Shown: in pieces, positions 7,165 through 18,467 of the stretch
Numbering within the stretch: the first letter of the stretch is position 1
How the letters are laid out: each line of letters opens with the position of its first letter
Assembly (NCBI RefSeq): GCF_015352455.1
Contig: NZ_JADKPN010000005.1
Coordinates: 62,001 to 126,000, forward strand
From: Nocardioides islandensis
Lineage (GTDB): Bacteria; Actinomycetota; Actinomycetes; Propionibacteriales; Nocardioidaceae
DNA length: 64,000 bases
Direction of reading: 5' to 3'
The notes under the pieces: model-generated
What the model was told of the DNA's origin: nothing
What the model saw: only the letters and a program-made list of their open reading frames with translations
Databases searched by the model: none
Position numbers and translations under genes: made by a program

Positions 7165-8981
7165 TTGTGGAGGTGCTTGACCAGGAAGGCGATGGCGTCG
7201 GGGTAGGCGTCGAGGCGGTTGGCCCGCTTGGCGAGGCCGTGGCCTTCGTCGTGGTAGACGCGCAGCTCGCAGTCGACCCCCTTGGCATCGAGGGCGGCCT
7301 TGATCTGCTCGGCCTCCGAGAGCGGGACGCGCGGGTCGTTGGCGCCGTGGATCACGAACAGCGGGGCGACCATGTCGTCGAGGTAGGTGATCGGGGAGGC
7401 CTTGACCAGGAAGTCGTGGTGGCGGTCGAGGAAGCCGTACTCGCGCTCGCGGTAGGCCCGGCGGTAGCCCGAGGTGTTCTCGAGGAACGTCACCAGCGAC
7501 GAGATGCCGACGATGTCCACGCCGGCGGCCCAGCGCTGCGGCTGCATGGCGACGCCGGCGAGCACCATGTACCCGCCGTACGAACCGCCCCACAGCGACG
7601 ACCGCGCGGGGTCGAGGCCGAGCGTGGGCAGCCAGTCGTGGATCGCCCCGAGGTCGGCGACGGAGTCGAGGCGCAGCTCGAGGTCGTCGAGGGAGACCCA
7701 GCGCTTCCCGTACCCCGCCGACCCGCGCACGTTGGGGACCAGCACGTCGAAGCCGGTCAGGGCCAGCGCCTGCATCACCGGCGAGAAGATCCGCGCCGCC
7801 TCGGCCTCCGGACCACCGTGCAGGTGGACCACGGACGCGCCCGCGACCGACGAGCCGGCGGCCCCGGGGTACCGGAAGCACGGCACCTGCTCGCCGTCGG
7901 CCGTCGGCACCCGGTGCACCGTCGGCGTGACCAGCCGGTCGCGCAGGTCGTCGGGCAGCACGGCCCGGCCGTCGACGAGGTGGGTGACCGCGCCGGTGCG
8001 TGCGTCGACGCTGAGGATGGAGCCGGGGTCGGTCGGCGTCATCGCCGTGAGCACGAACCGCGACCCGTCCGGTGCCCAGCGGATGGAGACCGGTACGACG
8101 GGTGGCAGGTCGACGTCGACGCGGTGCGCGCCGTCGGACTCGTGCACCGCGAAGGTGTCCAGGCCGTCGACGTGGTGGCACACGACCATCGACGTACCGT
8201 CCCGGGACAGCTTGACGTCGAGGTCGTGGTCGTCGGCCTCGACCAGGATCCGGAAGGTGCCGTCGAGCGCCAGGTGGTGCACGGCCCGGAAGTCACGCTC
8301 GTGGTCGGACGCGACGACGAGACCCGCATCGCCGAGCGCCCAGCCGGACACGGAGTGCTGGGCGTGCTCCTCGGGGTCGGTCAGCGCGCCGGACCCCAGC
8401 GGCCCGGCCAGCGAGACGACGGTCCCGTGGGGTTGCAGCGAGAGCGCCGTGACGGCGACCGACGACTCGTCGTGGGAGACCGAGGTCAGCGCGACGTACC
8501 CGCCGTCGTCGAACAGGACGGTCTCGTCGCCGGAGTCGAGGTCGCGGACGACGATGTCCATGTCGACCTCGTTGCGCCGGTTGGTCGAGTAGATCAGCGA
8601 GGTCTTGGTGACGTCGTGCAGCACGTTCATGTGGTCGGCGTCGCTGACGACCGGTGTCAGGTCGTCGAGCCCGGCGGGCGCGTCGCGCCGCGCGGACAGG
8701 TCGAGCAGGGAGATCTGCCACTTCTCGTCGCCGCCCGTGTCGTGCTCGACCAGCACCTGGCGGCGACCCGGCACGTACCTCCCCTGGCAGCGGGAGGGCA
8801 GGTTGGTCAGCGCGGTGGTCGAGCCGTCCGGCGCGATCTCCACCAGCTGGAGGCTCCCGAGGTCGTCGTGGGCGGCCAGCACCCGCCCGTCCTCGTCCAT
8901 GTCCAGCGCCACCCAGGTCCGGATGTCGAGCAGGGCCCGGACGGTGTCGCGAAAGGTCCCGAGGTTCTCTGCAGCGGCCAC
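7149..8981 (-). CDS. S9 family prolyl-oligopeptidase-like serine peptidase
   Basis: A 610-aa protein with an N-terminal beta-propeller-like part (about residues 20-350) and a C-terminal alpha/beta-hydrolase domain. The catalytic triad is visible: Ser467 in GGSYGGYM, Asp549 in HGANDPRVP and His581 in DEGHGL. HGGPEAE forms the oxyanion region. There is no signal peptide, so it is probably cytoplasmic. The GTG at 8981 lies 6 bases after TAGCGT, consistent with a leaderless mRNA. Its last four residues and stop derive from REP-like copy C. The natural peptide substrate is unknown. Confidence 0.9.
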   Translation of the reverse strand: MAAAENLGTFRDTVRALLDIRTWVALDMDEDGRVLAAHDDLGSLQLVEIAPDGSTTALTNLPSRCQGRYVPGRRQVLVEHDTGGDEKWQISLLDLSARRDAPAGLDDLTPVVSDADHMNVLHDVTKTSLIYSTNRRNEVDMDIVVRDLDSGDETVLFDDGGYVALTSVSHDESSVAVTALSLQPHGTVVSLAGPLGSGALTDPEEHAQHSVSGWALGDAGLVVASDHERDFRAVHHLALDGTFRILVEADDHDLDVKLSRDGTSMVVCHHVDGLDTFAVHESDGAHRVDVDLPPVVPVSIRWAPDGSRFVLTAMTPTDPGSILSVDARTGAVTHLVDGRAVLPDDLRDRLVTPTVHRVPTADGEQVPCFRYPGAAGSSVAGASVVHLHGGPEAEAARIFSPVMQALALTGFDVLVPNVRGSAGYGKRWVSLDDLELRLDSVADLGAIHDWLPTLGLDPARSSLWGGSYGGYMVLAGVAMQPQRWAAGVDIVGISSLVTFLENTSGYRRAYREREYGFLDRHHDFLVKASPITYLDDMVAPLFVIHGANDPRVPLSEAEQIKAALDAKGVDCELRVYHDEGHGLAKRANRLDAYPDAIAFLVKHLHKVVEP

Positions 8982-9023
8982 GCGGCGACGCTAGCACCGG
9001 CGGCCGATGGCAGAATCGATGCA

Positions 9024-9173
9024 ATGTGCAGTCCCGTGCGGTGCCGTACCTGCGGCAAGATCACCTGGTCCGGCTGTGGTGACCACGTCGACGAGGTGCG
9101 CGCCATGGTGCCCGCCGAGCTCTGGTGCGAGGGGCACGACGAGGACGTCCAGGCCGACCGCCTCTTCGTCTAG
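9024..9173 (+). CDS. 49-aa Cys-rich zinc-ribbon-like protein
   Basis: Begins MCSPVRCRTCGKITWSGCG, then CGDHVDEV and WCEGHDEDV. The CRTC pair with further Cys and His residues looks like a small zinc-binding knuckle. From memory, similar short proteins of this type recur in actinobacteria without known function. The ATG at 9024 lies 7 bases after CAGAAT, consistent with leaderless expression divergent from the S9 peptidase. Its TAG overlaps the stop of the convergent VOC gene. Confidence 0.75.
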   Translation: MCSPVRCRTCGKITWSGCGDHVDEVRAMVPAELWCEGHDEDVQADRLFV

Positions 9174-9550
9174 CGGGCCTGCAGGACCTCGACCCGGTTG
9201 CCGTGCGGGTCGGCGGCGTGGAAGCGCAGGTAGCCCTCGAACGTCTCCCGCTCGCGCTCGTCGACCTCGAAGCCGGCGGACCTGAGCCGGTACGCCGCCG
9301 CGCCGACGTCGTGGACCAGGAAGGCCGGGTGCGCCTTGCGCGCCGGCACGAACGGGTCCTCCACGCCGACGTGGAGCTCGGCGGCCACCGCGCCGTGGTC
9401 GTCGTACGAGCGGAACCACACGCCGCCCCGGCCGCGCAGGGCCTCCGGTTTCTCGACCTCGGTCAGGCCGAGCCCGTCGCCGTAGAACCGGCGCACGACG
9501 TCCTCACCACCGGCCGGGCACGCGACCTGCACGTGGTGGAGCGCGATCAT
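9170..9550 (-). CDS. VOC-superfamily (glyoxalase/bleomycin-resistance-like) protein
   Basis: A 126-aa protein beginning MIALHHVQVACPAGGEDVVR with FYGDGLGLTEV and ending FHAADPHGNRVEVLQ. This is the paired beta-alpha-beta-beta-beta layout of VOC proteins, with candidate metal ligands at His in the first strand, the central ELHVG segment and the final Glu. Activity cannot be assigned. Its ATG overlaps the stop of the upstream methyltransferase (ATGA), so the two are probably translated together. Confidence 0.85.
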   Translation of the reverse strand: MIALHHVQVACPAGGEDVVRRFYGDGLGLTEVEKPEALRGRGGVWFRSYDDHGAVAAELHVGVEDPFVPARKAHPAFLVHDVGAAAYRLRSAGFEVDERERETFEGYLRFHAADPHGNRVEVLQAR

Positions 9551-10338
9551 GCGAGGCCATCCGATCCCACGTGGGCCACGACGAAGATGCGGCGGAACGG
9601 CAGCACCACGCCGCCCGGACGCTCGGGGTAGGCCGCCCGCAGGCGCCGCTTGAGCTCCGCCTCGAACCGCGGCCGCAGGTCGTCCGGCAGCGCCTGCAGC
9701 GTGGGCCGCGCGCCGGTGCCGGAGACCCACGTGAACACCGGGTCCTCGCCGTGCAGGACGTGCAGGTACGTCGTCTCCCAGGCGTCCACCTCGCAGCCGA
9801 GCCCCTGCAGCGCCTGCAGGTAGACCGCCGGGTCGTGCGAGGCCGGCACCTGCGGGGCGTGCTCCGCCAGAGCCGCGGCGTACGGCGCCTCCGCGGCCAG
9901 GTCGGTCCGGATCGTGTGGCTCGGCTCCCCGAAGTTGCCCGGCACCTGGAAGGCCAGCCACCCGCCCGGCCGCACCCTGCCCAGCAGTGCCGGCAGCAGG
10001 TCGAGGTGGTCCGGCACCCACTGGAGCGTCGCGTTGGAGACGAGCACGTCGACGCGCTCGCCGCCGGCGTGCGCCCAGTCGCGCAGGTCGGCGACCCGGA
10101 ACTCGACCGCCGGCGTGGTCTCCTGCGCCTGGGCGACCATCTCCGCGCTGGAGTCCAGGCCGACCACACCGGCGCCCGGCCAGCGCTCGACCAGCAGCGC
10201 GGTCAGGTTCCCCGGCCCGCAGCCGAGGTCCACCACGGTCGCCGGCTCCTGGGCACCCACGCGGGAGAGCAGCTCCACGAACGGCCGGCCGCGCTCGTCG
10301 GCGTACGTCAGGTAGCGGTCGGGGTCCCAGGAGTGCAT
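9547..10338 (-). CDS. tam: Trans-aconitate 2-methyltransferase-like SAM methyltransferase
   Basis: 263 aa. The WDPDRYLTYADERGRPF start and VDLGCGPGNLTALL (SAM motif I) match Tam proteins, which methylate trans-aconitate with SAM. NATLQWVPDH is the usual post-motif II segment. ATG 10338 is taken as the start; TTG 10353 is in frame. It shares its upstream region with the divergent marR gene, whose palindromic operator lies 24-37 bases upstream of the ATG, so MarR may control this operon. It is coupled to the VOC gene. Confidence 0.85.
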   Translation of the reverse strand: MHSWDPDRYLTYADERGRPFVELLSRVGAQEPATVVDLGCGPGNLTALLVERWPGAGVVGLDSSAEMVAQAQETTPAVEFRVADLRDWAHAGGERVDVLVSNATLQWVPDHLDLLPALLGRVRPGGWLAFQVPGNFGEPSHTIRTDLAAEAPYAAALAEHAPQVPASHDPAVYLQALQGLGCEVDAWETTYLHVLHGEDPVFTWVSGTGARPTLQALPDDLRPRFEAELKRRLRAAYPERPGGVVLPFRRIFVVAHVGSDGLA

Positions 10339-10361
10339 GTCCCCAGCGTGCAAGCAAACTC

Positions 10362-10375
10362 TCTTGATGTCAAGA
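10362..10375. promoter_or_regulatory. Probable MarR operator
   Basis: TCTTGA-TG-TCAAGA is an inverted repeat with perfect 6-bp arms, the TTGA...TCAA layout typical of MarR-family sites. It lies in the intergenic region between tam and the divergent marR gene. A -10-like TACACT sits at 10391-10396, ahead of the marR ATG at 10404. Confidence 0.65.
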
Positions 10376-10403
10376 TTCTTGACGGACGGCTACACTGTGG
10401 ACC

Positions 10404-10946
10404 ATGCGCGACGACGTCGACGACCTCACCGACGCGTGGGCGCGCGAGCGGCCGGACCTCGACCTCGCCCCCGTCGCGGTCTTCAGCCGCATCACCCGGC
10501 TGGCCCGGCACCTCGACCAGGCACGCCGCGACGCCTTCGCGGCGCACCGGATCGAGCTGTGGGAGTTCGACGTGCTGGCGGCGCTGCGACGCGCCGGGGA
10601 GCCGTACCAGCTCTCCCCCGGGCGGCTGCTGCGGGAGACGCTGGTGACCAGCGGCACCATGACCAACCGGGTCGACCGGCTGGCCGCGCGCGGGCTCGTG
10701 GAGCGCTATCCCGACCCCGACGACCGGCGCGGCGTGATCGTGCGGCTCACGCCCGAGGGCAAGGCCACCGTCGACGGCGCGTTCGGCGCGCTGGTGGACG
10801 CCGAGCGCGCGCTGCTCGACGATCTCCCTGAGCGGGACCGCGCCAGGCTCGCGACGCTGCTGCGCACCCTGCTCACGCCGTTCGCCCGACCGATCGACCA
10901 GACCGTCGACCAGCCCACCGACCAGCAGATCGACCGGCCGGGATAG
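10404..10946 (+). CDS. MarR-family transcriptional regulator
   Basis: A 180-aa winged-helix regulator. LWEFDVLAALRRAGEPYQLSPGRLLRETLVTSGTMTNRVDRLAARGLV spans the helix-turn-helix (about residues 51-98, given here from several blocks), and YPDPDDRRGVIVRLTPEGK is the beta wing. The C-terminus has an unusual Asp-Gln repeat tail (IDQTVDQPTDQQIDRPG). The palindrome at 10362-10375 is its likely binding site. A class I methyltransferase gene follows after 2 bases, and the Tam-like gene is divergent, so both flanking methyltransferases may be under its control. The ligand is unknown. Confidence 0.9.
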   Translation: MRDDVDDLTDAWARERPDLDLAPVAVFSRITRLARHLDQARRDAFAAHRIELWEFDVLAALRRAGEPYQLSPGRLLRETLVTSGTMTNRVDRLAARGLVERYPDPDDRRGVIVRLTPEGKATVDGAFGALVDAERALLDDLPERDRARLATLLRTLLTPFARPIDQTVDQPTDQQIDRPG

Positions 10947-10948
10947 CC

Positions 10949-11752
10949 ATGGGCGACCAGCACTACCTGATCCGCGGGGGGCTCGAGGGCCGCGAGCGGC
11001 TCCGGGTGCTGGGCCGGGTGATGCGGCCGACGACGCTGCCACTGCTGGAGCGCGCCGGCGTGACGGCGGGGATGCGCTGCCTCGACGTGGGGTGCGGCGG
11101 AGGCGACGTGACGTTCGACCTCGCGTCGCTCGTCGGCATCACCGGCTCGGTCGTCGGTGTCGACCTCGACCCCACGAAGGTCGAGCTCGCGCGCGGCGAC
11201 GCGCACCAGGCCGAGATCTCCAACGTCGAGTTCCGGGTGGCCGACCTGGCCGACGGCCTCGGGGAGGCGGAGTACGACGTGGTGTACGCCCGCTTCGTCC
11301 TCACCCACCTCCCGGACCCGGCCGCCGGCGTCGCCACGATGGTCGCCGCGCTCAAGCCGGGTGGGCGGCTGGTCGTCGAGGACATCGACTACCGCGGGTC
11401 GTTCGCCCATCCCGACTCGGCCGCGACGGACGCCCACCACGACATCTACGTGCGCAGCGCGCAGGCCACAGGGGGCGACCCGTACATCGGTGCCGCCCTA
11501 CCCCTGCTGCTCCTCGACGCGGGCCTGCACCGCGTCCAGCCGACGATCGTGCAGCCGGCCGGGCTCGAGGGTGAGGCCAAGCTGATGCCCGCGCTGACCC
11601 TGGAGAACATCAAGGCGACCGCCGTCCGCCACGGGATCGCCGAGGCCGACGAGATCGACCGCGTGGTCGACGAGCTGTACGCGCTGGCGCGCGACCCGCG
11701 CACGTACCTGGCGATCCCGCGCGTGGTGCAGGTCTGGGGCGAGAGGCCCTGA
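10949..11752 (+). CDS. Class I SAM-dependent methyltransferase
   Basis: 267 aa. MRCLDVGCGGGDVTFDLASL is SAM-binding motif I, VVGVDLDPTKV the acidic beta-2 loop, and FVLTHLPDP the post-II segment. It resembles UbiE/MenG-like methyltransferases, but the substrate is not predictable. It starts 2 bases after the marR stop and is clearly in the same transcript. Confidence 0.9.
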   Translation: MGDQHYLIRGGLEGRERLRVLGRVMRPTTLPLLERAGVTAGMRCLDVGCGGGDVTFDLASLVGITGSVVGVDLDPTKVELARGDAHQAEISNVEFRVADLADGLGEAEYDVVYARFVLTHLPDPAAGVATMVAALKPGGRLVVEDIDYRGSFAHPDSAATDAHHDIYVRSAQATGGDPYIGAALPLLLLDAGLHRVQPTIVQPAGLEGEAKLMPALTLENIKATAVRHGIAEADEIDRVVDELYALARDPRTYLAIPRVVQVWGERP

Positions 11753-11756
11753 CGGG

Positions 11757-13529
<1,773 letters not shown>

Positions 13530-13542
13530 CAGAGCCCCGGCC

Positions 13543-14475
13543 TCACAGGACGTGCGCGCCCGACACCGGCCCGTTGGCGACGAGCACGACGGGCAGGTCG
13601 TCGTCCTGCAGCCCGTCGGCGAGAGCCCGGGCGTGGTCGCCGTTCTCGCAGAGGAAGACCACCGTGGGGCCCGAGCCGCTGACCATGCCGCGTAGCGCGC
13701 CGTCGGCCTCGCCGCGCGCGATCAGGTCGCCGAGCTCGGGCCGGAGGTCGAGAGCGGGCGCCTCGAGGTCGTTGTGCAGCGCGGCGGCCAGCCGGTCCGG
13801 GACCCGCGAGGAGAGCGCGGAGAGGACCGCGTGCGAGCTCGCCGGGGACTCGGGGGCGTCGGGGAACATCTCGTCGAAGCGGCGGTACACCGAGGGCGTC
13901 GACAGCCCTTCGGGCGAGGGCACCACGACCCACCACCACGTGTGGCCGTCGGGGAGCGCCTGCAGCAGCTCGCCCCGGCCGGTGCCGTGGGCGGTCCCGC
14001 CGAGGAGCGAGAACGGCACGTCGCTCCCGAGCCGTCCCCCGAGGTCCAGGAGCACCTCGTCGCTGGTGTCGAGGTCCCAGAGCCGGTCCAGCGCGACCAG
14101 CGTCGCCGCCGCGTCCGCGGAACCGCCGGCCATCCCGCCCGCGACCGGGATGCGCTTCTCCACGAGCAGGTCGGCCGGCGGCAGCTCGGTGCCCTCGGCA
14201 GCGGTGGCGGCCAGCAGCCGGGCCGCGTGGCTGACGATGTTGTCGGCGTGGTCGGGGAGGACGCCGAGCGGGAGGTACGACGCGGTCTCGACCGTGACGC
14301 TGCCGTCGCCGTCGCTGGCCCGGACGTCGTCGTACAACCCGACCGCCTGGAACACCGTGTCGAGTGGGTGGAAGCCGTCGCTGGTCGGGCGCCCCACACC
14401 GAGGTGGAGGTTGATCTTCGCGGGCGCACGAACGGTGACCGAGCGCTGCTCCTCGGGCTGGATGGACAAGGTCAT
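13543..14475 (-). CDS. ispE: 4-diphosphocytidyl-2-C-methyl-D-erythritol kinase
   Basis: A GHMP kinase of the MEP isoprenoid pathway, phosphorylating CDP-ME with ATP. It shows [14 protein letters not shown] near the N-terminus, the glycine-rich ATP loop [15 protein letters not shown], and the C-terminal [13 protein letters not shown]. 310 aa, normal length. Its ATG overlaps the rsmA stop (ATGA), a neighbourhood conserved in many actinobacteria. Confidence 0.95.
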   Translation of the reverse strand: MTLSIQPEEQRSVTVRAPAKINLHLGVGRPTSDGFHPLDTVFQAVGLYDDVRASDGDGSVTVETASYLPLGVLPDHADNIVSHAARLLAATAAEGTELPPADLLVEKRIPVAGGMAGGSADAAATLVALDRLWDLDTSDEVLLDLGGRLGSDVPFSLLGGTAHGTGRGELLQALPDGHTWWWVVVPSPEGLSTPSVYRRFDEMFPDAPESPASSHAVLSALSSRVPDRLAAALHNDLEAPALDLRPELGDLIARGEADGALRGMVSGSGPTVVFLCENGDHARALADGLQDDDLPVVLVANGPVSGAHVL

Positions 14476-15347
14476 GCCCGACCACCGGCCAGGGCCTCCG
14501 CGATGCGGACGAAGTCGCCGACGGCCAGGGACTCGCCACGGGCCAGCGGCTCGATGCCGGCGGTGCGCAGCGCCGCTTCCGCCGCCTCGGTGGACCCGGC
14601 GAGCCCGCGCAGCGCGCCCCGTAGTCCCTTGCGACGTTGGGCGAACGCCGCGTCGACGACCGCGAACACCTGCTGGCGGGAGACGTCCGTGGCCGGCGGG
14701 TCGCGCCGCTCCCAGGCGACCAGGCCCGAGTCGACGTTGGGTTCGGGCCAGAACACGTGGCGGCCCACCGCACCCGCGCGGCGTACCTGTGCGAACCAGG
14801 CTGCCTTCACCGACGGCACCCCGTAGACCTTGGAACCGGGCGCTGCGGCCAGCCGGTCGGCCACCTCGGCCTGCACCATCACCAGGCCCTTCTCGAGCGA
14901 GGGGAGCAGGGTCAGGAGGTGGAGGAGGACGGGGACCGAGACGTTGTACGGGAGGTTCGCGACCAGCGCCGTGGGCGGCGGACCGGGCAGCTCGGTGATG
15001 CGCAGGGCGTCGGCGGGTACGACGGTGAGACGGTCGGCGGCCTCGGGTGCGTAGTGCTCGACCGTCTCGGGGAGCCGCGCCGCCAGCCGGTCGTCGACCT
15101 CCACCGCGACGACGCGCGCGCCGGCCTCGAGGAGCGCGAGCGTCAACGAGCCGAGACCAGGACCCACCTCGACCACGACGTCGTCGGGCCCGACGCCGGA
15201 CTCGCGGACGATGCGGCGCACGGTGTTGGCGTCGATGACGAAGTTCTGCCCGCGCTGCTTGCTCGGCCGCAGGTCGAGCTCGGCCGCCAGCAGACGAACC
15301 TCCGCCGGCCCGAGGAGTCTCGGACCGGCGGCGGGCATGGTGGTCAA
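14472..15347 (-). CDS. rsmA: 16S rRNA (adenine1518/1519-N6)-dimethyltransferase
   Basis: Also called ksgA; dimethylates two adenines in helix 45 of 16S rRNA late in 30S assembly. It has [11 protein letters not shown] near residue 30, the SAM motif [15 protein letters not shown], and [11 protein letters not shown], the NLPY catalytic motif. 291 aa. It sits between the rpf-like gene and ispE, all leftward, and is coupled to ispE by a 4-bp overlap. Confidence 0.96.
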   Translation of the reverse strand: MTTMPAAGPRLLGPAEVRLLAAELDLRPSKQRGQNFVIDANTVRRIVRESGVGPDDVVVEVGPGLGSLTLALLEAGARVVAVEVDDRLAARLPETVEHYAPEAADRLTVVPADALRITELPGPPPTALVANLPYNVSVPVLLHLLTLLPSLEKGLVMVQAEVADRLAAAPGSKVYGVPSVKAAWFAQVRRAGAVGRHVFWPEPNVDSGLVAWERRDPPATDVSRQQVFAVVDAAFAQRRKGLRGALRGLAGSTEAAEAALRTAGIEPLARGESLAVGDFVRIAEALAGGRA

Positions 15348-15360
15348 TCTAGCGACGCAC

Positions 15361-16557
<1,197 letters not shown>

Positions 16558-16572
16558 TCACGAGACGATAAC

Positions 16573-16617
16573 GAGACCCCCGTTTGTCGACAAATCCTGT
16601 CGACTCAGCGGGGCCTC
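16573..16617. terminator. Possible hairpin between tatD and the rpf gene
   Basis: GAGACCCC pairs with GGGGCCTC (one A/C mismatch) around a loop holding the perfect palindrome TTTGTCGACAAA (16583-16594). It could end the tatD transcript or be an operator for rpf. There is no run of T. Confidence 0.4.
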
Positions 16618-16626
16618 ACGCGGGGC

Positions 16627-17523
16627 TCACCAGGCGCCGCCGAAGGCGGCCTCCGTGGCGCGGTTCACATGCTCGCACAGGGTTTCCAGGTCGTCCCCAC
16701 GCACCTCGGCCATCGCGCGCATCGTGTGCGGGACCAGGTACGACGCGTTCGGCCGGCCGCGGTACGGGACCGGGGTGAGGTACGGGGCGTCGGTCTCCAC
16801 GAGCAGGCGGTCGGGAGGGACGACGAGCAGCGCGTCGCGCAGCGGCTGGGCGTTCTTGAACGTCACGGTGCCGGCGAACGAGAGGTACGCGCCGCGGTCG
16901 AGGCACTTCTTCGCGAACTCCACGTCGCCGGAGAAGCAGTGCATCACCCACCGGGCGGGCGCGCCCTCCCCGTCGACCACGTCGAGGACCTGGTCGCCGC
17001 TGACCCGGTCGTGGATGACCAGCGTCTTGTCGAGCCGCTTGGCGATGTCGATGTGCCGCCGGAACGACTCCACCTGCACCGGCATGCCCTCGGGGCCGGT
17101 CCGGTAGTCGTCCAGCCCCGTCTCCCCCACGGCGCGCACCTTGTCGTGGGCCCGGGCGAGCCGCTCGATCTCCTCGAGAGCCGCGTCGAGCTCGCCCCGG
17201 GCAGCCAGCCGGGGCGCCTCGTTGGGGTGGATGGCGACCCCGGCCACCAGCGCGTCGTACTTCTGGGAGGCCTCGACTGCCCACCGCGCCCCCGGCAGGT
17301 CGCACCCGATCTGCACGATCCGAGGTACGCCGACCCGCGCGGCCTTGTCGATGGCCTCCTCGGTGGCCAGCCACTGGTCGTCCTCGGGGCCGTCCGCGAT
17401 GTCCAGGTGGCAGTGGTTGTCGACGACCGGTCCCGGCAGCGGTTCGGGCAGCGGCGGCCGCTCCCGGTCCCGCCTCCCGCCGTCCTCGTTCGTCGCCGAG
17501 CGGCTCCTCGTGGGCTCCTGCAC
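16627..17523 (-). CDS. tatD: TatD-family metal-dependent hydrolase
   Basis: About 298 aa. DNHCHLD (metal-binding HxH), AIHPNE, GETGLDDYR, IHDR and ETDAPYLTP are the metal and active-site motifs of TatD deoxyribonucleases. GTG 17523 is chosen because TAGCGT lies exactly 7 bases upstream (leaderless pattern); GTG 17532 and 17541 are alternatives. Upstream lies the long inverted repeat at 17546-17622 that separates it from rsmI. Confidence 0.9.
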   Translation of the reverse strand: MQEPTRSRSATNEDGGRRDRERPPLPEPLPGPVVDNHCHLDIADGPEDDQWLATEEAIDKAARVGVPRIVQIGCDLPGARWAVEASQKYDALVAGVAIHPNEAPRLAARGELDAALEEIERLARAHDKVRAVGETGLDDYRTGPEGMPVQVESFRRHIDIAKRLDKTLVIHDRVSGDQVLDVVDGEGAPARWVMHCFSGDVEFAKKCLDRGAYLSFAGTVTFKNAQPLRDALLVVPPDRLLVETDAPYLTPVPYRGRPNASYLVPHTMRAMAEVRGDDLETLCEHVNRATEAAFGGAW

Positions 17524-17545
17524 GCCGCTCACGCTATCCACAGCC

Positions 17546-17622
17546 CCGCCGGGATAGTCCGGTGCGTTTGGGTCGCTGGAAGCGCTTCCGCGCTGCACAA
17601 CCGCACCGGACTATCCCGGCGG
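17546..17622. repeat. 21-bp perfect inverted repeat with 35-base loop
   Basis: The arms at 17546-17566 and 17602-17622 are perfectly complementary. The loop contains a second perfect palindrome, GGAAGCGCTTCC at 17578-17589. The right arm includes the rsmI stop codon (17611-17613). It may act as a strong bidirectional terminator between rsmI and tatD or be a mobile REP/MITE-like remnant. No other copy was seen in the window. Confidence 0.85.
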
Positions 17623-18447
17623 CAGGGGTTTGTGCACCGCGTCGTAGACCTCGCGCTTGGGTACCGCGGCGGACCGGGCGACCTCGGAGATGGCCTGCTT
17701 GCGGGGGGTGCCCGAGGTCTCGAGGGCGGCGACGGCGGAGCGCCAGGCGTCGGGGTCGGCCGGGAGGGCGGCCGCCGGTGGGGCGCCGGCAACGACGATC
17801 GTCACCTCGCCGCGGACGCCGTCGGCGGCCCAGGCGACGAGGTCGGCGAGCGGGCCGCGGCGTACCTCCTCGTGGGTCTTGGTGAGCTCGCGGCAGACGG
17901 CCGCTGCCCGGTCCTCCCCGAACGCCTCCCGCATCGCCGTCAGGGCGGCCTCGGTGCGGTGCGGGGCCTCGAAGAACACCATCGTCCGCGGCTCGGTGGC
18001 CAGGTCCGCCAGCCGGCGGGACCGCTCGCCGCCCTTGCGCGGCAGGAACCCCTCGAAGCAGAACCGGTCGACCGGGAGCCCCGACACGGCGAGGGCGGTG
18101 AGGACCGCGGACGGGCCGGGTACGGCGGCCACGTCCACGCCGGCGTCCAGAGCGGCCACCACCAGCCGGTACCCCGGGTCGGACACGCTCGGCATCCCGG
18201 CGTCGGTCACCAGCAGCACGCGCTCGCCGGCCAGCATCGCCTCGACGAGGGACGGCGTACGCGCGGACTCGTTGCCCTCGAAGTACGACACCACGCGACC
18301 CCCGACCGTCACCCCCAAGTCGCGGGCCAGCCGGGCCAGCCGGCGGGTGTCCTCGGCGGCGACCACGTCGGCCGTGGCGAGCTCCTGGGCGAGCCGTGGC
18401 GACGCGTCGTCGGCGCGTCCGATCGGAGTCGCGGCAAGCACCAGCAC
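17611..18447 (-). CDS. rsmI: 16S rRNA (cytidine1402-2'-O)-methyltransferase
   Basis: About 278 aa, tetrapyrrole-methylase fold. VLVLAATPIGRADDASPR is the conserved N-terminal GNxxD-like region, followed by AAEDTRR, SYFEGNE, LVTDAGMPSVSDPG (SAM loop) and VPGPSAV. RsmI modifies C1402 at the ribosomal P site. GTG 18447 is preferred since homologues begin close to VLVLAATPIG; the frame continues 12 codons upstream. It is divergent from the PMT gene with 20 bases between starts. Confidence 0.93.
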   Translation of the reverse strand: MLVLAATPIGRADDASPRLAQELATADVVAAEDTRRLARLARDLGVTVGGRVVSYFEGNESARTPSLVEAMLAGERVLLVTDAGMPSVSDPGYRLVVAALDAGVDVAAVPGPSAVLTALAVSGLPVDRFCFEGFLPRKGGERSRRLADLATEPRTMVFFEAPHRTEAALTAMREAFGEDRAAAVCRELTKTHEEVRRGPLADLVAWAADGVRGEVTIVVAGAPPAAALPADPDAWRSAVAALETSGTPRKQAISEVARSAAVPKREVYDAVHKPLPPG

Positions 18448-18453
18448 GTCTCG

Positions 18454-18459
18454 TAGTCT
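18454..18459 (+). promoter_or_regulatory. -10 box for the PMT gene
   Basis: TAGTCT lies 8 bases before the GTG at 18468, consistent with leaderless transcription. The 20-base gap between the divergent rsmI and PMT starts leaves little room for separate promoters. Confidence 0.5.
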
Positions 18460-18467
18460 TGCCGACC

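Noticed and set aside
6372-9173. Very long plus-strand frame over the S9 peptidase gene
   Set aside because: Antisense frame typical of high-GC genes; only its last 49 codons (from 9024) look real.
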